Assembly: GCA_035696165.1 (NCBI GenBank)
Contig: DASRQX010000198.1
Coordinates: 1-64,000 of the forward strand
DNA length: 64,000 bases
Reading direction: 5' to 3'
From: Palsa-883 sp035696165
GTDB lineage: Bacteria > Pseudomonadota > Alphaproteobacteria > Acetobacterales > Acetobacteraceae
The translations under genes were made by a program, and so were the position numbers. The notes under the pieces were generated by a model. The model saw nothing but the letters and a program-made list of their open reading frames with translations. It did no database searches and was not told the DNA's origin. Positions 16,633 through 25,259 of this stretch are shown in pieces; within the stretch, counting starts at the first letter, position 1, and each line of letters begins with the position of its first letter.

Positions 16633-16925
16633 GGGGGGCTTCTGTTGCCCGGTGCCCCCCGAACCGCGCTTATCGCTTATGCAGCGACAGCGAGCGCCAT
16701 GTTGTCATTGGCACCTGTGATTTGGCCCGATAACGGCGGAACCATGCCGAGCAAAAGATGGGTCTTTACCACGCGTGTCGAGCCTGTTTCGCCCCCTCGC
16801 CCCGACGGATGACAAGTCCAACCGGGAAATGGTGGAGGCGCCGGGCACTGCCCCCGGGTCCACAACGCTTATTCCACGCACCGTTTATCGCCATAGCCGG
16901 CAAGCCGGCACAGGTAATATAGGCG
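16633..16925 (-). ncRNA. ssrA: tmRNA, circularly permuted (two-piece) form
   Basis: tmRNA rescues stalled ribosomes and appends a degradation tag. On the minus strand the acceptor piece comes first: a T-arm (CCGGG/CCCGG, 7-base loop), then CGCCTCC-ACCA ending at 16830. After a spacer of about 33 bases the coding piece starts GGGGGCGAAACAGG at 16796. GGGGGCG pairs over 7 bp with CGCCTCC, rebuilding the acceptor stem. The tag frame at 16712-16677 encodes ANDNMALAVAA and a TAA stop. A GGGGGGC/GCCCCCC hairpin (16660-16633) follows. This order (3' half before 5' half) is the alphaproteobacterial permuted arrangement. The outer ends are approximate. Confidence 0.9.
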
Positions 16926-16955
16926 CTCCGGTGCCACGATGAAAGGTGAGTTGTC

Positions 16956-17891
16956 ATGCCCCTGACCGAGCAGCAGCAGGCCGAGATCGAAGCCGCGCGG
17001 GCCCAGCGTGCCGAGACACGCCGACCGACAGTCCCGACTTTGGAGGGACTGCTGTATCAGCCGTTCCAGGTGCTGGATCACGGCTTCGTTCGGGTGATCG
17101 ACTACATGGGCGACGACGCGGCAATCGTGCAGGCGGCGCGCGTCTCCTACGGTCGCGGCACGCGGCGTGTGTCGGAGGATGCCGGGCTGATCCGCTACCT
17201 GATGCGCCACCGGCATTCTACCCCGTTCGAGATGTGCGAGATCAAGTACCACGTGAAGCTGCCGATTTTCGTGGCCCGGCAATGGATCCGCCATCGCACG
17301 GCGAACGTGAACGAATATTCCGCGCGGTATTCGATCTTGGACCGTGAGTTCTACCTGCCGGCGCCGGAGCATCTGGCCGCGCAGTCGGCGGCGAACCGCC
17401 AAGGGCGCGGCGAGGTGCTGACCGGGGGCGAGGCGGCGCGGGTCCTCGACCTGCTGCGCGACGACGCAACGCGCAGCTACGACCATTATGTGGAAATGCT
17501 GAACGAGGACGAGCAGGGCGCGCCGCGTGACCCGGAGCGGCCTGGCTTGGCGCGTGAGTTGGCGCGGATGAACCTGACACTGAATACCTACACGCAGTGG
17601 TACTGGAAGATCGACCTGCACAACCTGCTGCACTTCCTGTCGCTGCGGGCGGATACGCACGCGCAGTACGAGATCCGGGTCTATGCGGACGCGATGCTCG
17701 AGACGGTGAAGGCCTGGGTGCCGGTGGCGTACCAGGCATTCCTCGACTACCGGCTGGGCGCGGTGACGCTGTCGGCGCAGATGCTGGCGGCGGTGCGCCG
17801 GATGGTGGGCGGGCAGGCGGTGACGCAAGCCGACAGCGGGCTCAACCGGCGGGAGTGGGTCGAGTTGATGGGGGCGTTGGGACGGGGTTGA
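16956..17891 (+). CDS. thyX: Flavin-dependent thymidylate synthase
   Basis: ThyX methylates dUMP to dTMP using FAD, NADPH and methylene-THF. The 311-residue protein carries the signature RHRTANVNEYSARYS (RHRX7S) at about residue 112, plus QAARVSYGRGTRR, LIRYLMRHRHSTPFEMCEIK, and the C-terminal NLLHFLSLRADTHAQYEIRV with conserved residues for dUMP/FAD. Length is on the long side, as in other alphaproteobacteria. ATG 16956 has AAAGGTGAG upstream. It is divergent from ssrA and shares a promoter space of only about 30 bases. Confidence 0.95.
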   Translation: MPLTEQQQAEIEAARAQRAETRRPTVPTLEGLLYQPFQVLDHGFVRVIDYMGDDAAIVQAARVSYGRGTRRVSEDAGLIRYLMRHRHSTPFEMCEIKYHVKLPIFVARQWIRHRTANVNEYSARYSILDREFYLPAPEHLAAQSAANRQGRGEVLTGGEAARVLDLLRDDATRSYDHYVEMLNEDEQGAPRDPERPGLARELARMNLTLNTYTQWYWKIDLHNLLHFLSLRADTHAQYEIRVYADAMLETVKAWVPVAYQAFLDYRLGAVTLSAQMLAAVRRMVGGQAVTQADSGLNRREWVELMGALGRG

Positions 17892-17895
17892 CGGG

Positions 17896-17976
17896 CTATA
17901 CGTGATGTGCGTATAGTCTATGCGTGTCGAGGGCCTCCGGTAGGAGTCCCTCGTATCTGATATTATTAGATAATAT
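17896..17976. promoter_or_regulatory. Cluster of short AT-rich palindromes ahead of the toxin-antitoxin-like pair
   Basis: Two perfect inverted repeats lie here: CTATACG-N7-CGTATAG (17896-17916) and ATATTAT-TAG-ATAATAT (17960-17976). They are followed within 70 bases by the gene pair at 18043/18245, whose second product has a helix-turn-helix. They are plausible operators for autoregulation. The AT-richness stands out from the GC-rich surroundings. The link to the HTH protein is inference. Confidence 0.45.
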
Positions 17977-18042
17977 GTGAGATGAAGATGATTTTGGAAA
18001 TGGCGTGCTTGTGCCCAAGGAAGCCGGAAAATGCGCTGATGC

Positions 18043-18369
18043 ATGGTTGGCTTCGAGATCACGACGAACGATCTTTTCGATGTCTGGCTATCGAACGGAC
18101 ATATCGAAATCGAATTGCTTGGCTTTGCCGACGTCAACGGGTCGCTGGCGACGCTCTCGGGCTGTCACATCCAAGGCCCCGGGCCGAACACGGCGGGCTT
18201 GTCGATGTTGCACGAGATCTCCCGCTGGGTGATGGAGCTGCTTGATGTCGACGAACTCCGAATTGAAGGCGCGGCTCGCACGTCTGGGTCCAATCCGGGA
18301 CGCCGACCCACCACCCTCGTTTTCCGGCGAGTTGGTCACGCTGATTCTGCGGCGAGACGGAAAATATGA
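18043..18369 (+). CDS. Hypothetical partner of the downstream HTH protein (toxin-like pair)
   Basis: A 108-residue protein: MVGFEITTNDLFDVWLSNGH, IEIELLGFADVNGSLATLSG, then AGLSMLHEISRWVMELLDVD and LRIEGAARTSGSNPGRRPTT. The closing R-T-S-G-x-N-P-G-R pattern looks conserved-protein-like rather than random. I do not know its biochemical role. Its end overlaps the HTH gene by 125 bases in another frame. The arrangement small protein - HTH regulator resembles type II toxin-antitoxin operons of the HigBA order, but the fold is not RelE-like by eye, so toxin is only a guess. Confidence 0.5.
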   Translation: MVGFEITTNDLFDVWLSNGHIEIELLGFADVNGSLATLSGCHIQGPGPNTAGLSMLHEISRWVMELLDVDELRIEGAARTSGSNPGRRPTTLVFRRVGHADSAARRKI

Positions 18370-18760
18370 GAACCGCATTTCCGTCGCCAAGCGACTGCGT
18401 GCAGCCGGCCTGACACTTCAAGCTGCCCACGCTGTGGTCACGCGGCTCGCCGAAGCCGACCTCGCGGTCTGCCGCATCGCGGAGGGTGCCGATATTTCCG
18501 CCTTGGCACGCGATCTTGCGCCCCTGGATGTCCGCGTCTACCGGCGCCGCAGCCTTGGAGCCGCGGTGATCGGTGAGGTCCGTGCACGACACGGGCTGTC
18601 GCAGCGGGAATTCGCCGAGATGCTGGGTATGGACGTGAACACGCTACAGAATTGGGAGCAGGGCCGTAACAAACCGGATGCCGCAACGCTTAACTTGGTC
18701 ATGGCATTCGACAAGGCGCCGCAGCTGATCGAGCAGACCGCGTTCGAGGCGGTGGCCTGA
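18245..18760 (+). CDS. Helix-turn-helix (XRE-type) protein, antitoxin-like
   Basis: A 171-residue protein. The C-terminal third is an XRE helix-turn-helix (IGEVRARHGLSQREFAEMLG, then MDVNTLQNWEQGRNKPDAAT). The N-terminal two thirds (ELKARLARLGPIRDADPP, ISVAKRLRAAGLTLQAAHAV, LAEADLAVCRIAEG) form a domain that accompanies this HTH in antitoxin-like proteins. It probably binds the palindromes upstream and represses its own operon. Start ATG 18245 is preferred over TTG 18242. It overlaps the preceding gene. Confidence 0.7.
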   Translation: MSTNSELKARLARLGPIRDADPPPSFSGELVTLILRRDGKYENRISVAKRLRAAGLTLQAAHAVVTRLAEADLAVCRIAEGADISALARDLAPLDVRVYRRRSLGAAVIGEVRARHGLSQREFAEMLGMDVNTLQNWEQGRNKPDAATLNLVMAFDKAPQLIEQTAFEAVA

Positions 18761-18766
18761 CCGCAT

Positions 18767-19660
18767 ATGATCGTCGTATTCGGTTCGATCAATCTCGACC
18801 TGATCTTCCGCCTCCCCGCCATCCCGTGCGCGGGCCAAACATTGCTCGCGCCCGGCATTCGCATCGAACCCGGCGGCAAAGGCGCCAACCAGGCGGTCGC
18901 GGCCGCGCGCGACGGGGCGCAGGTGGTGATGGCCGGCGCGGTCGGGCGCGATGCATTGGCCGCCGGCGCGCTGGATTTGCTGCGCCGCGCCCAGATCGAC
19001 CTGTCGCGCGTCGTCGAGACCGACGCCGCCACAGGCTGTGCCGCCATCTTTGTCGATCCACAAGGCGCCAACGCGATCGGCATCGGCTCCGGCGCCAATC
19101 TCGCCGCCCGCGCCACACAGATCGAGGACGCGCTGCTCGGCCCCACCACGACCCTGGTGCTGCAAATGGAGGTCCCGGCGGCAGCGACCTTGGCGCTGAT
19201 CCATCGCGCCCGGGCGCGCGGCGCACGGATCATTCTCAACCTCGCCCCAGCCCTGCCGATTGACACTGCCGCGCTGAGTGCGCTCGACCTGCTGGTGGTG
19301 AACGAGACCGAGGCCGGCTGGCTCGGCGATCATCTCGGCTGCAGCACGGACGCCGCGGCGCTGCGCGCTACGCTCGGGGTAGATGTGGTGCGGACGCTGG
19401 GAGAAGACGGCGCGGATGTCGCCACTGCTTCCGTGGTGCAGCGCGTGCCTGCGCACCGCATCACGCCGGTGGATACCACCGCGGCAGGCGATTGTTTCGT
19501 CGGCGTGCTGGCTGCCGCGCTGGATCGCGGCGCGTCGCTCGCCGACGCACTCACCCGCGCCAGCGTGGCCGCCGCAGTCTGCTGCACCCGCGCCGGCAGT
19601 CAATCCAGTCTGCCGACGACCATCGAAATTGACGCTCTATCGGGGGCACGGCCACACTGA
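18767..19660 (+). CDS. rbsK: Ribokinase (PfkB family)
   Basis: Phosphorylates D-ribose at O5 for entry into the pentose phosphate pathway. The 297-residue protein has the PfkB N-terminal GGKGANQAVAAARDGA, the mid motif VLQMEVPAAATLALI, VVNETEAGWLG, and the catalytic C-terminal motif DTTAAGDCFVGVLAAAL with the base Asp. This matches ribokinase more than adenosine or fructose kinases. No ribose transporter or RbsD is adjacent, so the gene serves scavenged ribose or a related sugar. ATG 18767 starts 6 bases after the HTH stop. Confidence 0.85.
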   Translation: MIVVFGSINLDLIFRLPAIPCAGQTLLAPGIRIEPGGKGANQAVAAARDGAQVVMAGAVGRDALAAGALDLLRRAQIDLSRVVETDAATGCAAIFVDPQGANAIGIGSGANLAARATQIEDALLGPTTTLVLQMEVPAAATLALIHRARARGARIILNLAPALPIDTAALSALDLLVVNETEAGWLGDHLGCSTDAAALRATLGVDVVRTLGEDGADVATASVVQRVPAHRITPVDTTAAGDCFVGVLAAALDRGASLADALTRASVAAAVCCTRAGSQSSLPTTIEIDALSGARPH

Positions 19661-19702
19661 ACGTTGTAGGGTGGCTACGCGTCGCGCAGCCGGCCGTAGC
19701 AG

Positions 19703-19752
19703 GCGGAAAGCGCTACCCCCCGGTCAAGCATCCGGGGGCAGGGCTTTTCCGC
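19703..19752. terminator. Bidirectional terminator-like hairpin between rbsK and mrp
   Basis: GGCGGAAAGC..CCCCCGG pairs imperfectly with CCGGGGG..GCTTTTCCGCC across a short loop, giving a long GC-rich stem with T/A runs. It lies between the convergent rbsK and mrp genes. It may also be a member of a dispersed hairpin family. Confidence 0.55.
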
Positions 19753-19767
19753 CTTACAACTCCACAA

Positions 19768-20919
19768 TCAGTTGATCACGATTCGTGGCCCCGTCGCCCG
19801 CACGGTGCCTTCCAGTTTCGCCCACACGCCATCGGCCACCGCGCGGAACGCCTTGGCCGACTCACTCTCCGGCGCCGCGGCAACAATCGGCGTGCCCGCA
19901 TCGGACGCCGTGCGCACCTCCAGCACCAGGGGCACCTCTCCCAGGAAATCAGCACCCAGCCGCGCCGCCTCGGCCCGCGCCCCACCATGACCGAACAACT
20001 CGGCGCGGTGGCCGCAATTGGGGCAGCAGTAGAAGCTCATGTTCTCCACCAGCCCGAGCACCGGCACATGCACGCGCTCGAACATCTTCACGCCGCGCCG
20101 CGCGTCGATCAGCGCGATGTCCTGCGGCGTGGAGACTATCACCGCCCCGGTCAGCGCCACCCGCTGCGCCATGGTCAGTTGCGCGTCGCCGGTGCCGGGC
20201 GGCATGTCCACCACCAGCACGTCCAACACGCCCCAACTTACCTGGCCCAGCATCTGCTCGAGGGCGCCCATCACCATCGGACCGCGCCAGATCATCGGCG
20301 TCTCCTCCTCAACCAGGAAGCCGATAGACATGCACTTCACGCCCCACGCCTCGAGCGGCTGCATCTTGTCGCCCTTGACCTCCGGCCGGCGCGCGAGCCC
20401 CAGCATGCGCGGCAGCGACGGCCCGTAGATGTCCGCATCGAGCAAGCCCACCTTGTGGCCGCGCAGCGCCAGCGCCACCGCCAGGTTCACCGCCACCGTC
20501 GACTTGCCGACGCCGCCCTTGCCGGACGCAACCGCGACGATCGCCTTCACGTCGGGCAGCAGCAGCGCTGCCTTCTGCCCGTGGCCGCCCTGCTGTCCAT
20601 GGCCTCCATGTTGATGACCGCCAGGCTGCGCCGCCGGTGCCGCCGTTTGCGGTGGCTTTTGCGCGGTCAGCACCACCGCGGCGTTCACCACCCCGGGCTG
20701 GCGCCCGAGCAGTACCTCCGCTGCCTTGCGTACCGGCTCCATCTTTGCGGCATGAGCGCGGTCGGTCAGCAGCGCCACTTGCACCAGGCCGTCACGGATC
20801 TCGATCCCTTCGACCAGGCCGGCCGCGACGATATCCTGGCCGCTCGCCGGGTCGGTGATCGCACGCAAAGCCGCGCGCAATGCCTCCGGCGACGGCGCGT
20901 CCCCTCCCGCCATACTCAT
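19768..20919 (-). CDS. mrp: Mrp/ApbC-type iron-sulfur cluster carrier ATPase
   Basis: A P-loop NTPase that carries Fe-S clusters to apoproteins in the cytoplasm. The 383-residue protein has an N-terminal FeS_assembly_P (DUF59) domain (residues 1-90), a His/Gly/Gln linker (HQHGGHGQQGGHGQ), a deviant Walker A ASGKGGVGKSTVAVNLA, the switch LLDADIYGPSLPRML, DMPPGTGDAQLTMAQ, and the CxxC cluster site FYCCPNCGHRAELFG. Start chosen at ATG 20919 (MSMAGG); ATG 20913 is an alternative. It is divergent from hflK and convergent with rbsK. Confidence 0.93.
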   Translation of the reverse strand: MSMAGGDAPSPEALRAALRAITDPASGQDIVAAGLVEGIEIRDGLVQVALLTDRAHAAKMEPVRKAAEVLLGRQPGVVNAAVVLTAQKPPQTAAPAAQPGGHQHGGHGQQGGHGQKAALLLPDVKAIVAVASGKGGVGKSTVAVNLAVALALRGHKVGLLDADIYGPSLPRMLGLARRPEVKGDKMQPLEAWGVKCMSIGFLVEEETPMIWRGPMVMGALEQMLGQVSWGVLDVLVVDMPPGTGDAQLTMAQRVALTGAVIVSTPQDIALIDARRGVKMFERVHVPVLGLVENMSFYCCPNCGHRAELFGHGGARAEAARLGADFLGEVPLVLEVRTASDAGTPIVAAAPESESAKAFRAVADGVWAKLEGTVRATGPRIVIN

Positions 20920-21078
20920 CCGAGCGTGCTCATTTGCTTGCAAACCTTTTGCTGGCGGTGAATATGCGCCTCGCCATGCCGACGCGGCGCAATCGGTGCT
21001 GCATATGGCGTATGATGGCCGGACCGCCAACCGCGGCGCGGCGATCTAGGCGGACACACCACGGGAGCATCCCACTCT

Positions 21079-22371
21079 ATGCCTTGGAATACTGGCGGCC
21101 CTGGCCCTTGGGGATCACCTGGGGGATCCTCCGGGGGATCGTCTGGCGGTGGCGCAGGCGGATCGGGCGGCAGCGGTTCCTCGGGCGGCGGCAATGGCAG
21201 CGGTGGCGGCGGGCGGCCACCGCCCGGCGGACCAGGCGGTCCCTGGGGATCGGGCGGGCGTCCCGGCGGCGGGCAGATGCCCGATCTCGATCAACTCATC
21301 GCCCAGATCCAGGCGTTCATCCGCGGCATTCTCGGCGGCGCCGGCGGTCCGCGGATGCACCGGACATCTGGCGGGCGCGGCCTGGCGCTGCTTGGCATCG
21401 CCGTCGTCGCACTCTGGCTGGCCAGCAGCTTCTATCGCGTGGAGCCGGACGAAGTCGGCGTGGTGATGCGCTTCGGCGCCTACAGCTACCGCACCGAACC
21501 CGGCTTGCACTGGCATCTGCCCTGGCCGATCGAAAAGGTACTGCTCCCCGCTGTCACCCGCATCAACCGCACTGAAATCGGCTATCGCTCGGGCGGCCAG
21601 CAAACCGAGGTCGCCGGCGGCGAGACGAACGGGCGCGACGTGACCTCGGAAAGCCTGATGCTTACCGGCGACGAAAACATCATCGATATTAATCTTACGG
21701 TGTTCTGGAAGATCAACAACGCGGCGGACTACCTGTTCAACGTTCGCGACCCGGACAACCTGGTGAAGGCGGTGGCTGAAAGCTCGATCCGCGAGGTGAT
21801 CGGCCGCAGCCCGATTCAGCCGGCGCTGAATACGCTCCGCCAGCAGATCGAGAACGACGTCCACACGCAGACGCAGCAGATCCTGGACCACTACGGTGCC
21901 GGCATCGAGATCACCCAGGTGACGCTCCAGGGCGCCAATCCGCCCGAGGCGGTGGTCGAGAGCTTTGTCGACGTGCAGCGCGCCAACACCGACGCCGAGC
22001 GCCTGCGCAACGAGGCCCAGGCCTACGCAAATGATATCGTGCCGCGCGCTCGTGGCGACGCCGCCCGCATAGTGTTCGAGGGCCAAGGCGCCAAGCAGGC
22101 CGCGGTGGCGCAGTCCACCGGCCAGGCGCAGCAATTCGACGCGGTGCTGAAAGCCTACCAGGCGGCCAAGGACGTGACACTGCAGCGCATGTACCTGGAC
22201 ACCATGCAGGACATCCTCACGCACTCGCAGCCGCTCGTGGTGGACGACAAGCTGAAGGGGTTGGTACCCTTCCTGCCGCTTAATCTGCCGCCGCCCGGCA
22301 GGCCGGCGGCGCCGCCTCCGCCGCCCTCGAGCGCCGCCGCACCCGGCCTGTCACAGGGACCCGCCCGATGA
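21079..22371 (+). CDS. hflK: HflK, SPFH-domain regulator of the FtsH protease
   Basis: HflK and HflC form a membrane assembly around FtsH. The 430-residue protein has a long Gly/Ser/Pro-rich cytoplasmic N-terminus, a membrane helix (LALLGIAVVALWLASSFY), then the SPFH/Band-7 domain starting VEPDEVGVVMRFGAYSYRTE and including PGLHWHLPWPIEKVLLP, followed by a coiled-coil (QRANTDAERLRNEAQAYAN) and a Pro-rich tail. Length is slightly above E. coli HflK because of the Gly-rich region. Its stop overlaps the hflC ATG (ATGA). degP follows, the usual alphaproteobacterial hflK-hflC-degP order. Confidence 0.95.
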   Translation: MPWNTGGPGPWGSPGGSSGGSSGGGAGGSGGSGSSGGGNGSGGGGRPPPGGPGGPWGSGGRPGGGQMPDLDQLIAQIQAFIRGILGGAGGPRMHRTSGGRGLALLGIAVVALWLASSFYRVEPDEVGVVMRFGAYSYRTEPGLHWHLPWPIEKVLLPAVTRINRTEIGYRSGGQQTEVAGGETNGRDVTSESLMLTGDENIIDINLTVFWKINNAADYLFNVRDPDNLVKAVAESSIREVIGRSPIQPALNTLRQQIENDVHTQTQQILDHYGAGIEITQVTLQGANPPEAVVESFVDVQRANTDAERLRNEAQAYANDIVPRARGDAARIVFEGQGAKQAAVAQSTGQAQQFDAVLKAYQAAKDVTLQRMYLDTMQDILTHSQPLVVDDKLKGLVPFLPLNLPPPGRPAAPPPPPSSAAAPGLSQGPAR

Positions 22372-23255
22372 GTCGCCCCGTCCTCGCGCTGGTCGCCCTG
22401 CTGGTGGTCGTGCTCATCGCGCTCGACGCCAGCCTGTTCACCGTTGACCAGACCCAGCAGGTGCTGATCACCCAGTTCGGCAACCCGGTGCGGCTGATCA
22501 GGAAGCCCGGTTTGTACGTGAAGATACCGTTCGTGCAGACGGTCATTCCGTTCGACAGGCGCTTGCTCACGGTCGAGTTTCCAGGCCGGCCGGGCGACGA
22601 CATCACCCTGGGTGATCAGCGGCGGCTGATCGTTGACAGTTTCGTGGTGTTCCGCATCAAGGATCCGCTGCGCTTCTATCAGGCGGTCGGGCCTGAGCAG
22701 TTCGGCATCCAGAGCAGATTGAACTCGATCGTGATCTCCAGCTTGCGACGGGTGCTGGGCAACAACCAATTGCTCGATGTGCTGTCGGCCAAGCGCGAGC
22801 AGATCATGGCCAGCATCCGCGACCAGGTGAACGCCGAGATGCCCGGCTTCGGCGTTGCCATCGAGGACGTGCGCATCCGCCGCGCCGACCTGCCGCAGGA
22901 GAACACGCAAGCGATCCTCCAGCGCATGCAGTCCGAGCGGCAGCGCGTGGCCGCGCAGGCCCGTGCCGAAGGCGCCGAGGCCTCGGCGAAGATCCGCGCC
23001 GACGCCGAGCGCGAGCGCACTGTGCTGCTGGCCGAGGCGCGCGCCACCGCTGACCGCCTGCGCGGCGAAGGCGAGGCCGGAGCCATCGCCATCTATGCCA
23101 AGGCGTTCAGCCAGGACCCCTGGTTCTTCGGCGTCTGGCGCACCCTGCAAGGCTACCGCGACGCGTTCGCCACAGGCGCCGCGCGGCTGGTGATCACGCC
23201 GGACAACGCCTATCTGCGCTACCTTCAGGCAGCCCCGGCCCCACCAAGCCCATGA
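22368..23255 (+). CDS. hflC: HflC, SPFH-domain regulator of the FtsH protease
   Basis: Partner of HflK. The 295-residue protein has an N-terminal membrane anchor (VLALVALLVVVLIALDASLF), then SPFH domain motifs VDQTQQVLITQFGNPVRLIR, KPGLYVKIPFVQTVIPFDRR, GDQRRLIVDSFVVFRIKDPL, and a helical region rich in Ala/Glu/Arg (RAEGAEASAKIRADAERERT). The active site of a protease is absent, as in the family. ATG 22368 overlaps hflK. About 100 bases separate it from degP. Confidence 0.95.
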   Translation: MSRPVLALVALLVVVLIALDASLFTVDQTQQVLITQFGNPVRLIRKPGLYVKIPFVQTVIPFDRRLLTVEFPGRPGDDITLGDQRRLIVDSFVVFRIKDPLRFYQAVGPEQFGIQSRLNSIVISSLRRVLGNNQLLDVLSAKREQIMASIRDQVNAEMPGFGVAIEDVRIRRADLPQENTQAILQRMQSERQRVAAQARAEGAEASAKIRADAERERTVLLAEARATADRLRGEGEAGAIAIYAKAFSQDPWFFGVWRTLQGYRDAFATGAARLVITPDNAYLRYLQAAPAPPSP

Positions 23256-23361
23256 TCCGGACCAAGCCTCCGACTACACTTCCGGTCGCGTTGCCACGCT
23301 CCGCATTGCCGTGAGGCAATCCCCGGCCCATATCGCGTTCAGTTCCAGGGAATTTCCCAAT

Positions 23362-24936
23362 ATGCCAGGTCGCCTACACCGCTCGGTCCGCACCGCCCTC
23401 GCCGTCACGCTTGCCTTGCCGCTCGCCACTGTGACACCGGCGCTGGTGCCGATACTGGCGCCCACCCCCGCCGCCGCGCGCCCGGCGCCCGACAGTTTTG
23501 CCGATCTGGCGGCGAAACTGCTGCCGGCGGTGGTTAACGTGTCGTCCTCCACCACGATGACGGCGCGCGCCGGCGGACCCGGTCCGGATTTCCCGATGTT
23601 TCCGCCGGGCTCACCGTTCGAGCAGTTCTTCAAGGATTTCCTCGATCGCAATCGTCCCGGCGGCCAGGGAGGCCAGGGAGGCCAGGGCGGTCAGGGCAAA
23701 CCCAACCAGCCGGCGCCTGAACGGCGCATGCAAAGCCTTGGCTCCGGCTTCATCATTGATCCGTCCGGCATCATCGTGACCAACAACCATGTCATCGATG
23801 GTGCCGATGAGATCACCGTGACCCTGCAGGATAACACCTCGCTCAAGGCCACGCTCATTGGCCGGGACGACCGGGTGGACATCGCGTTGCTGAAGGTGAA
23901 GTCGGACAAGCCGCTACCGGCGCTGGCGTTCGGCGATTCTGATGCCTCGCGGGTTGGCGATTGGGTCCTGGCGATCGGCAATCCGTTCGGGCTGGGTGGC
24001 AGCGTGACCGCCGGGATCGTGTCCGCGCGCGGGCGCGACATCCGCCAGGGGCCGTATGACGACTTCATCCAGACCGATGCGGCGATCAACAAGGGCAATT
24101 CCGGCGGGCCGCTATTCAACATGGACGGCCAGGTCATCGGCATCAACACGGCGATCTATTCGCCGTCGGGCGGCTCGATCGGCATCGGCTTCTCTATCCC
24201 GGCCAACCTGGCGAAGAACGTGGTCGCGCAGTTGCGCGACTTCGGGCACGCTCGGCGGGGCTGGCTCGGCGTGCGGATCCAGCCGGTGACCTCCGATATC
24301 GCCGAGAGCCTCGGGCTGCATGACACCACGGGTTCGCTGGTGGCCGGCGTGGTGCCGGGTGGGCCGGCGGAGGCGGCGAAGATCCACAACGGCGACGTCA
24401 TCCTGAGGTTCAACGGCCAGGACGTGAAGGAGAATCACACCCTGCCTCGCATCGTCGCGGAGACCGCGATCGGCACCGAGGTGCCGGTAACGCTGCTGCG
24501 CGACGGCAAGGAGGTCACTGTCACCGCCAAGGTCGGCGAGCTGCCGGACGACCAGCAGGTCGCCTCGGCGGACAGCAAGGAGGCCAAGCCGGACGATGCG
24601 ACCAAGCCGACAGCGATCGCCGGCCTCGGGATTTCGCTGGCGCCGATGACGCCGGATGCCAAGGACAAATATCAGCTCGGTGCCAACCAGAAGGGCGTTG
24701 TCGTCACCGACGTTGCGCCGGATGGCACGGCGGCTACCCGCGGGCTGAAACCGGGCGACGTGATTGTCGAAGTACAGCAGGAGCCGGTCAGTACCCCTGC
24801 TGAGGTCCAGAGCCGCGTCGACAGTGTGCGCAAGCAGAATCGCAAGTCGGTCCTGATGCTGATTCAACGCCAGGACAACCTGCAATGGGTGCCGGTGCCG
24901 CTGGTGTCGGATGACAAGAAAGACAGCCCGGGCTGA
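23362..24936 (+). CDS. degP: DegP/MucD-type periplasmic serine protease
   Basis: Periplasmic protease/chaperone for misfolded proteins. The 524-residue protein has a signal peptide, a Gln/Gly loop made of 9-base repeats (GGQGGQGGQGGQG), and a trypsin-like domain with His in VTNNHVIDGADEI, Asp in DDRVDIALLKVK and Ser in INKGNSGGPLFNM. Two PDZ domains follow (RRGWLGVRIQPVTSDIAESL; YQLGANQKGVVVTDVAPDG). The catalytic triad is complete. ATG 23362 is chosen because AGGGAA precedes it and the signal peptide starts there. It ends the hflKC-degP set. Confidence 0.94.
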   Translation: MPGRLHRSVRTALAVTLALPLATVTPALVPILAPTPAAARPAPDSFADLAAKLLPAVVNVSSSTTMTARAGGPGPDFPMFPPGSPFEQFFKDFLDRNRPGGQGGQGGQGGQGKPNQPAPERRMQSLGSGFIIDPSGIIVTNNHVIDGADEITVTLQDNTSLKATLIGRDDRVDIALLKVKSDKPLPALAFGDSDASRVGDWVLAIGNPFGLGGSVTAGIVSARGRDIRQGPYDDFIQTDAAINKGNSGGPLFNMDGQVIGINTAIYSPSGGSIGIGFSIPANLAKNVVAQLRDFGHARRGWLGVRIQPVTSDIAESLGLHDTTGSLVAGVVPGGPAEAAKIHNGDVILRFNGQDVKENHTLPRIVAETAIGTEVPVTLLRDGKEVTVTAKVGELPDDQQVASADSKEAKPDDATKPTAIAGLGISLAPMTPDAKDKYQLGANQKGVVVTDVAPDGTAATRGLKPGDVIVEVQQEPVSTPAEVQSRVDSVRKQNRKSVLMLIQRQDNLQWVPVPLVSDDKKDSPG

Positions 24937-25259
24937 TGGTGGATAGGCACTGGTGCTTGCACCAGCCATTCGAATGATCGACCCTTCCGCGGTGTTTCCC
25001 GTCATGACGGCCCCCCGCCTTCGCAGGGGACAGGCTCCGGCCGGTATCCACGGCTTGTCTTCGTCGCAGCAAAGAAAGGCGTGGATACCGCCTTTCGCCG
25101 GCATGACGGGGGGTACCGTCGGTGGGTCGATCTTTACGGCCGCCGGTACTTACACCATCAAGCATCATGCCCGGCTGCGTGTGCGGCTATCCGCTGGCGA
25201 AGTCGGCGGTAGGCAGCCGGGTGGCGCTCGGCCGAGCGGGCTGAGCGGCAAGAGCCCGG
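24937..25259. repeat. Gene-free spacer holding a dispersed palindromic repeat
   Basis: No credible gene lies in these 323 bases. The segment 25002-25114 is a long imperfect palindrome with arms GGTATCCACGG / GCGTGGATACC and outer blocks GTCATGACGG...GCCTTCGC / CTTTCGCCGGCATGACGG. This sequence type (CCGGCATGACGGG with GGCGAAAGGC) is a frequent spacer repeat in alphaproteobacteria. It marks the boundary between degP and the exopolysaccharide locus. Confidence 0.6.

Noticed and set aside
16677..16865. Minus-strand 62-residue protein
   Set aside because: It ends in ANDNMALAVAA, the tmRNA tag, and the DNA folds as a permuted tmRNA. It is an RNA gene, not a protein gene.
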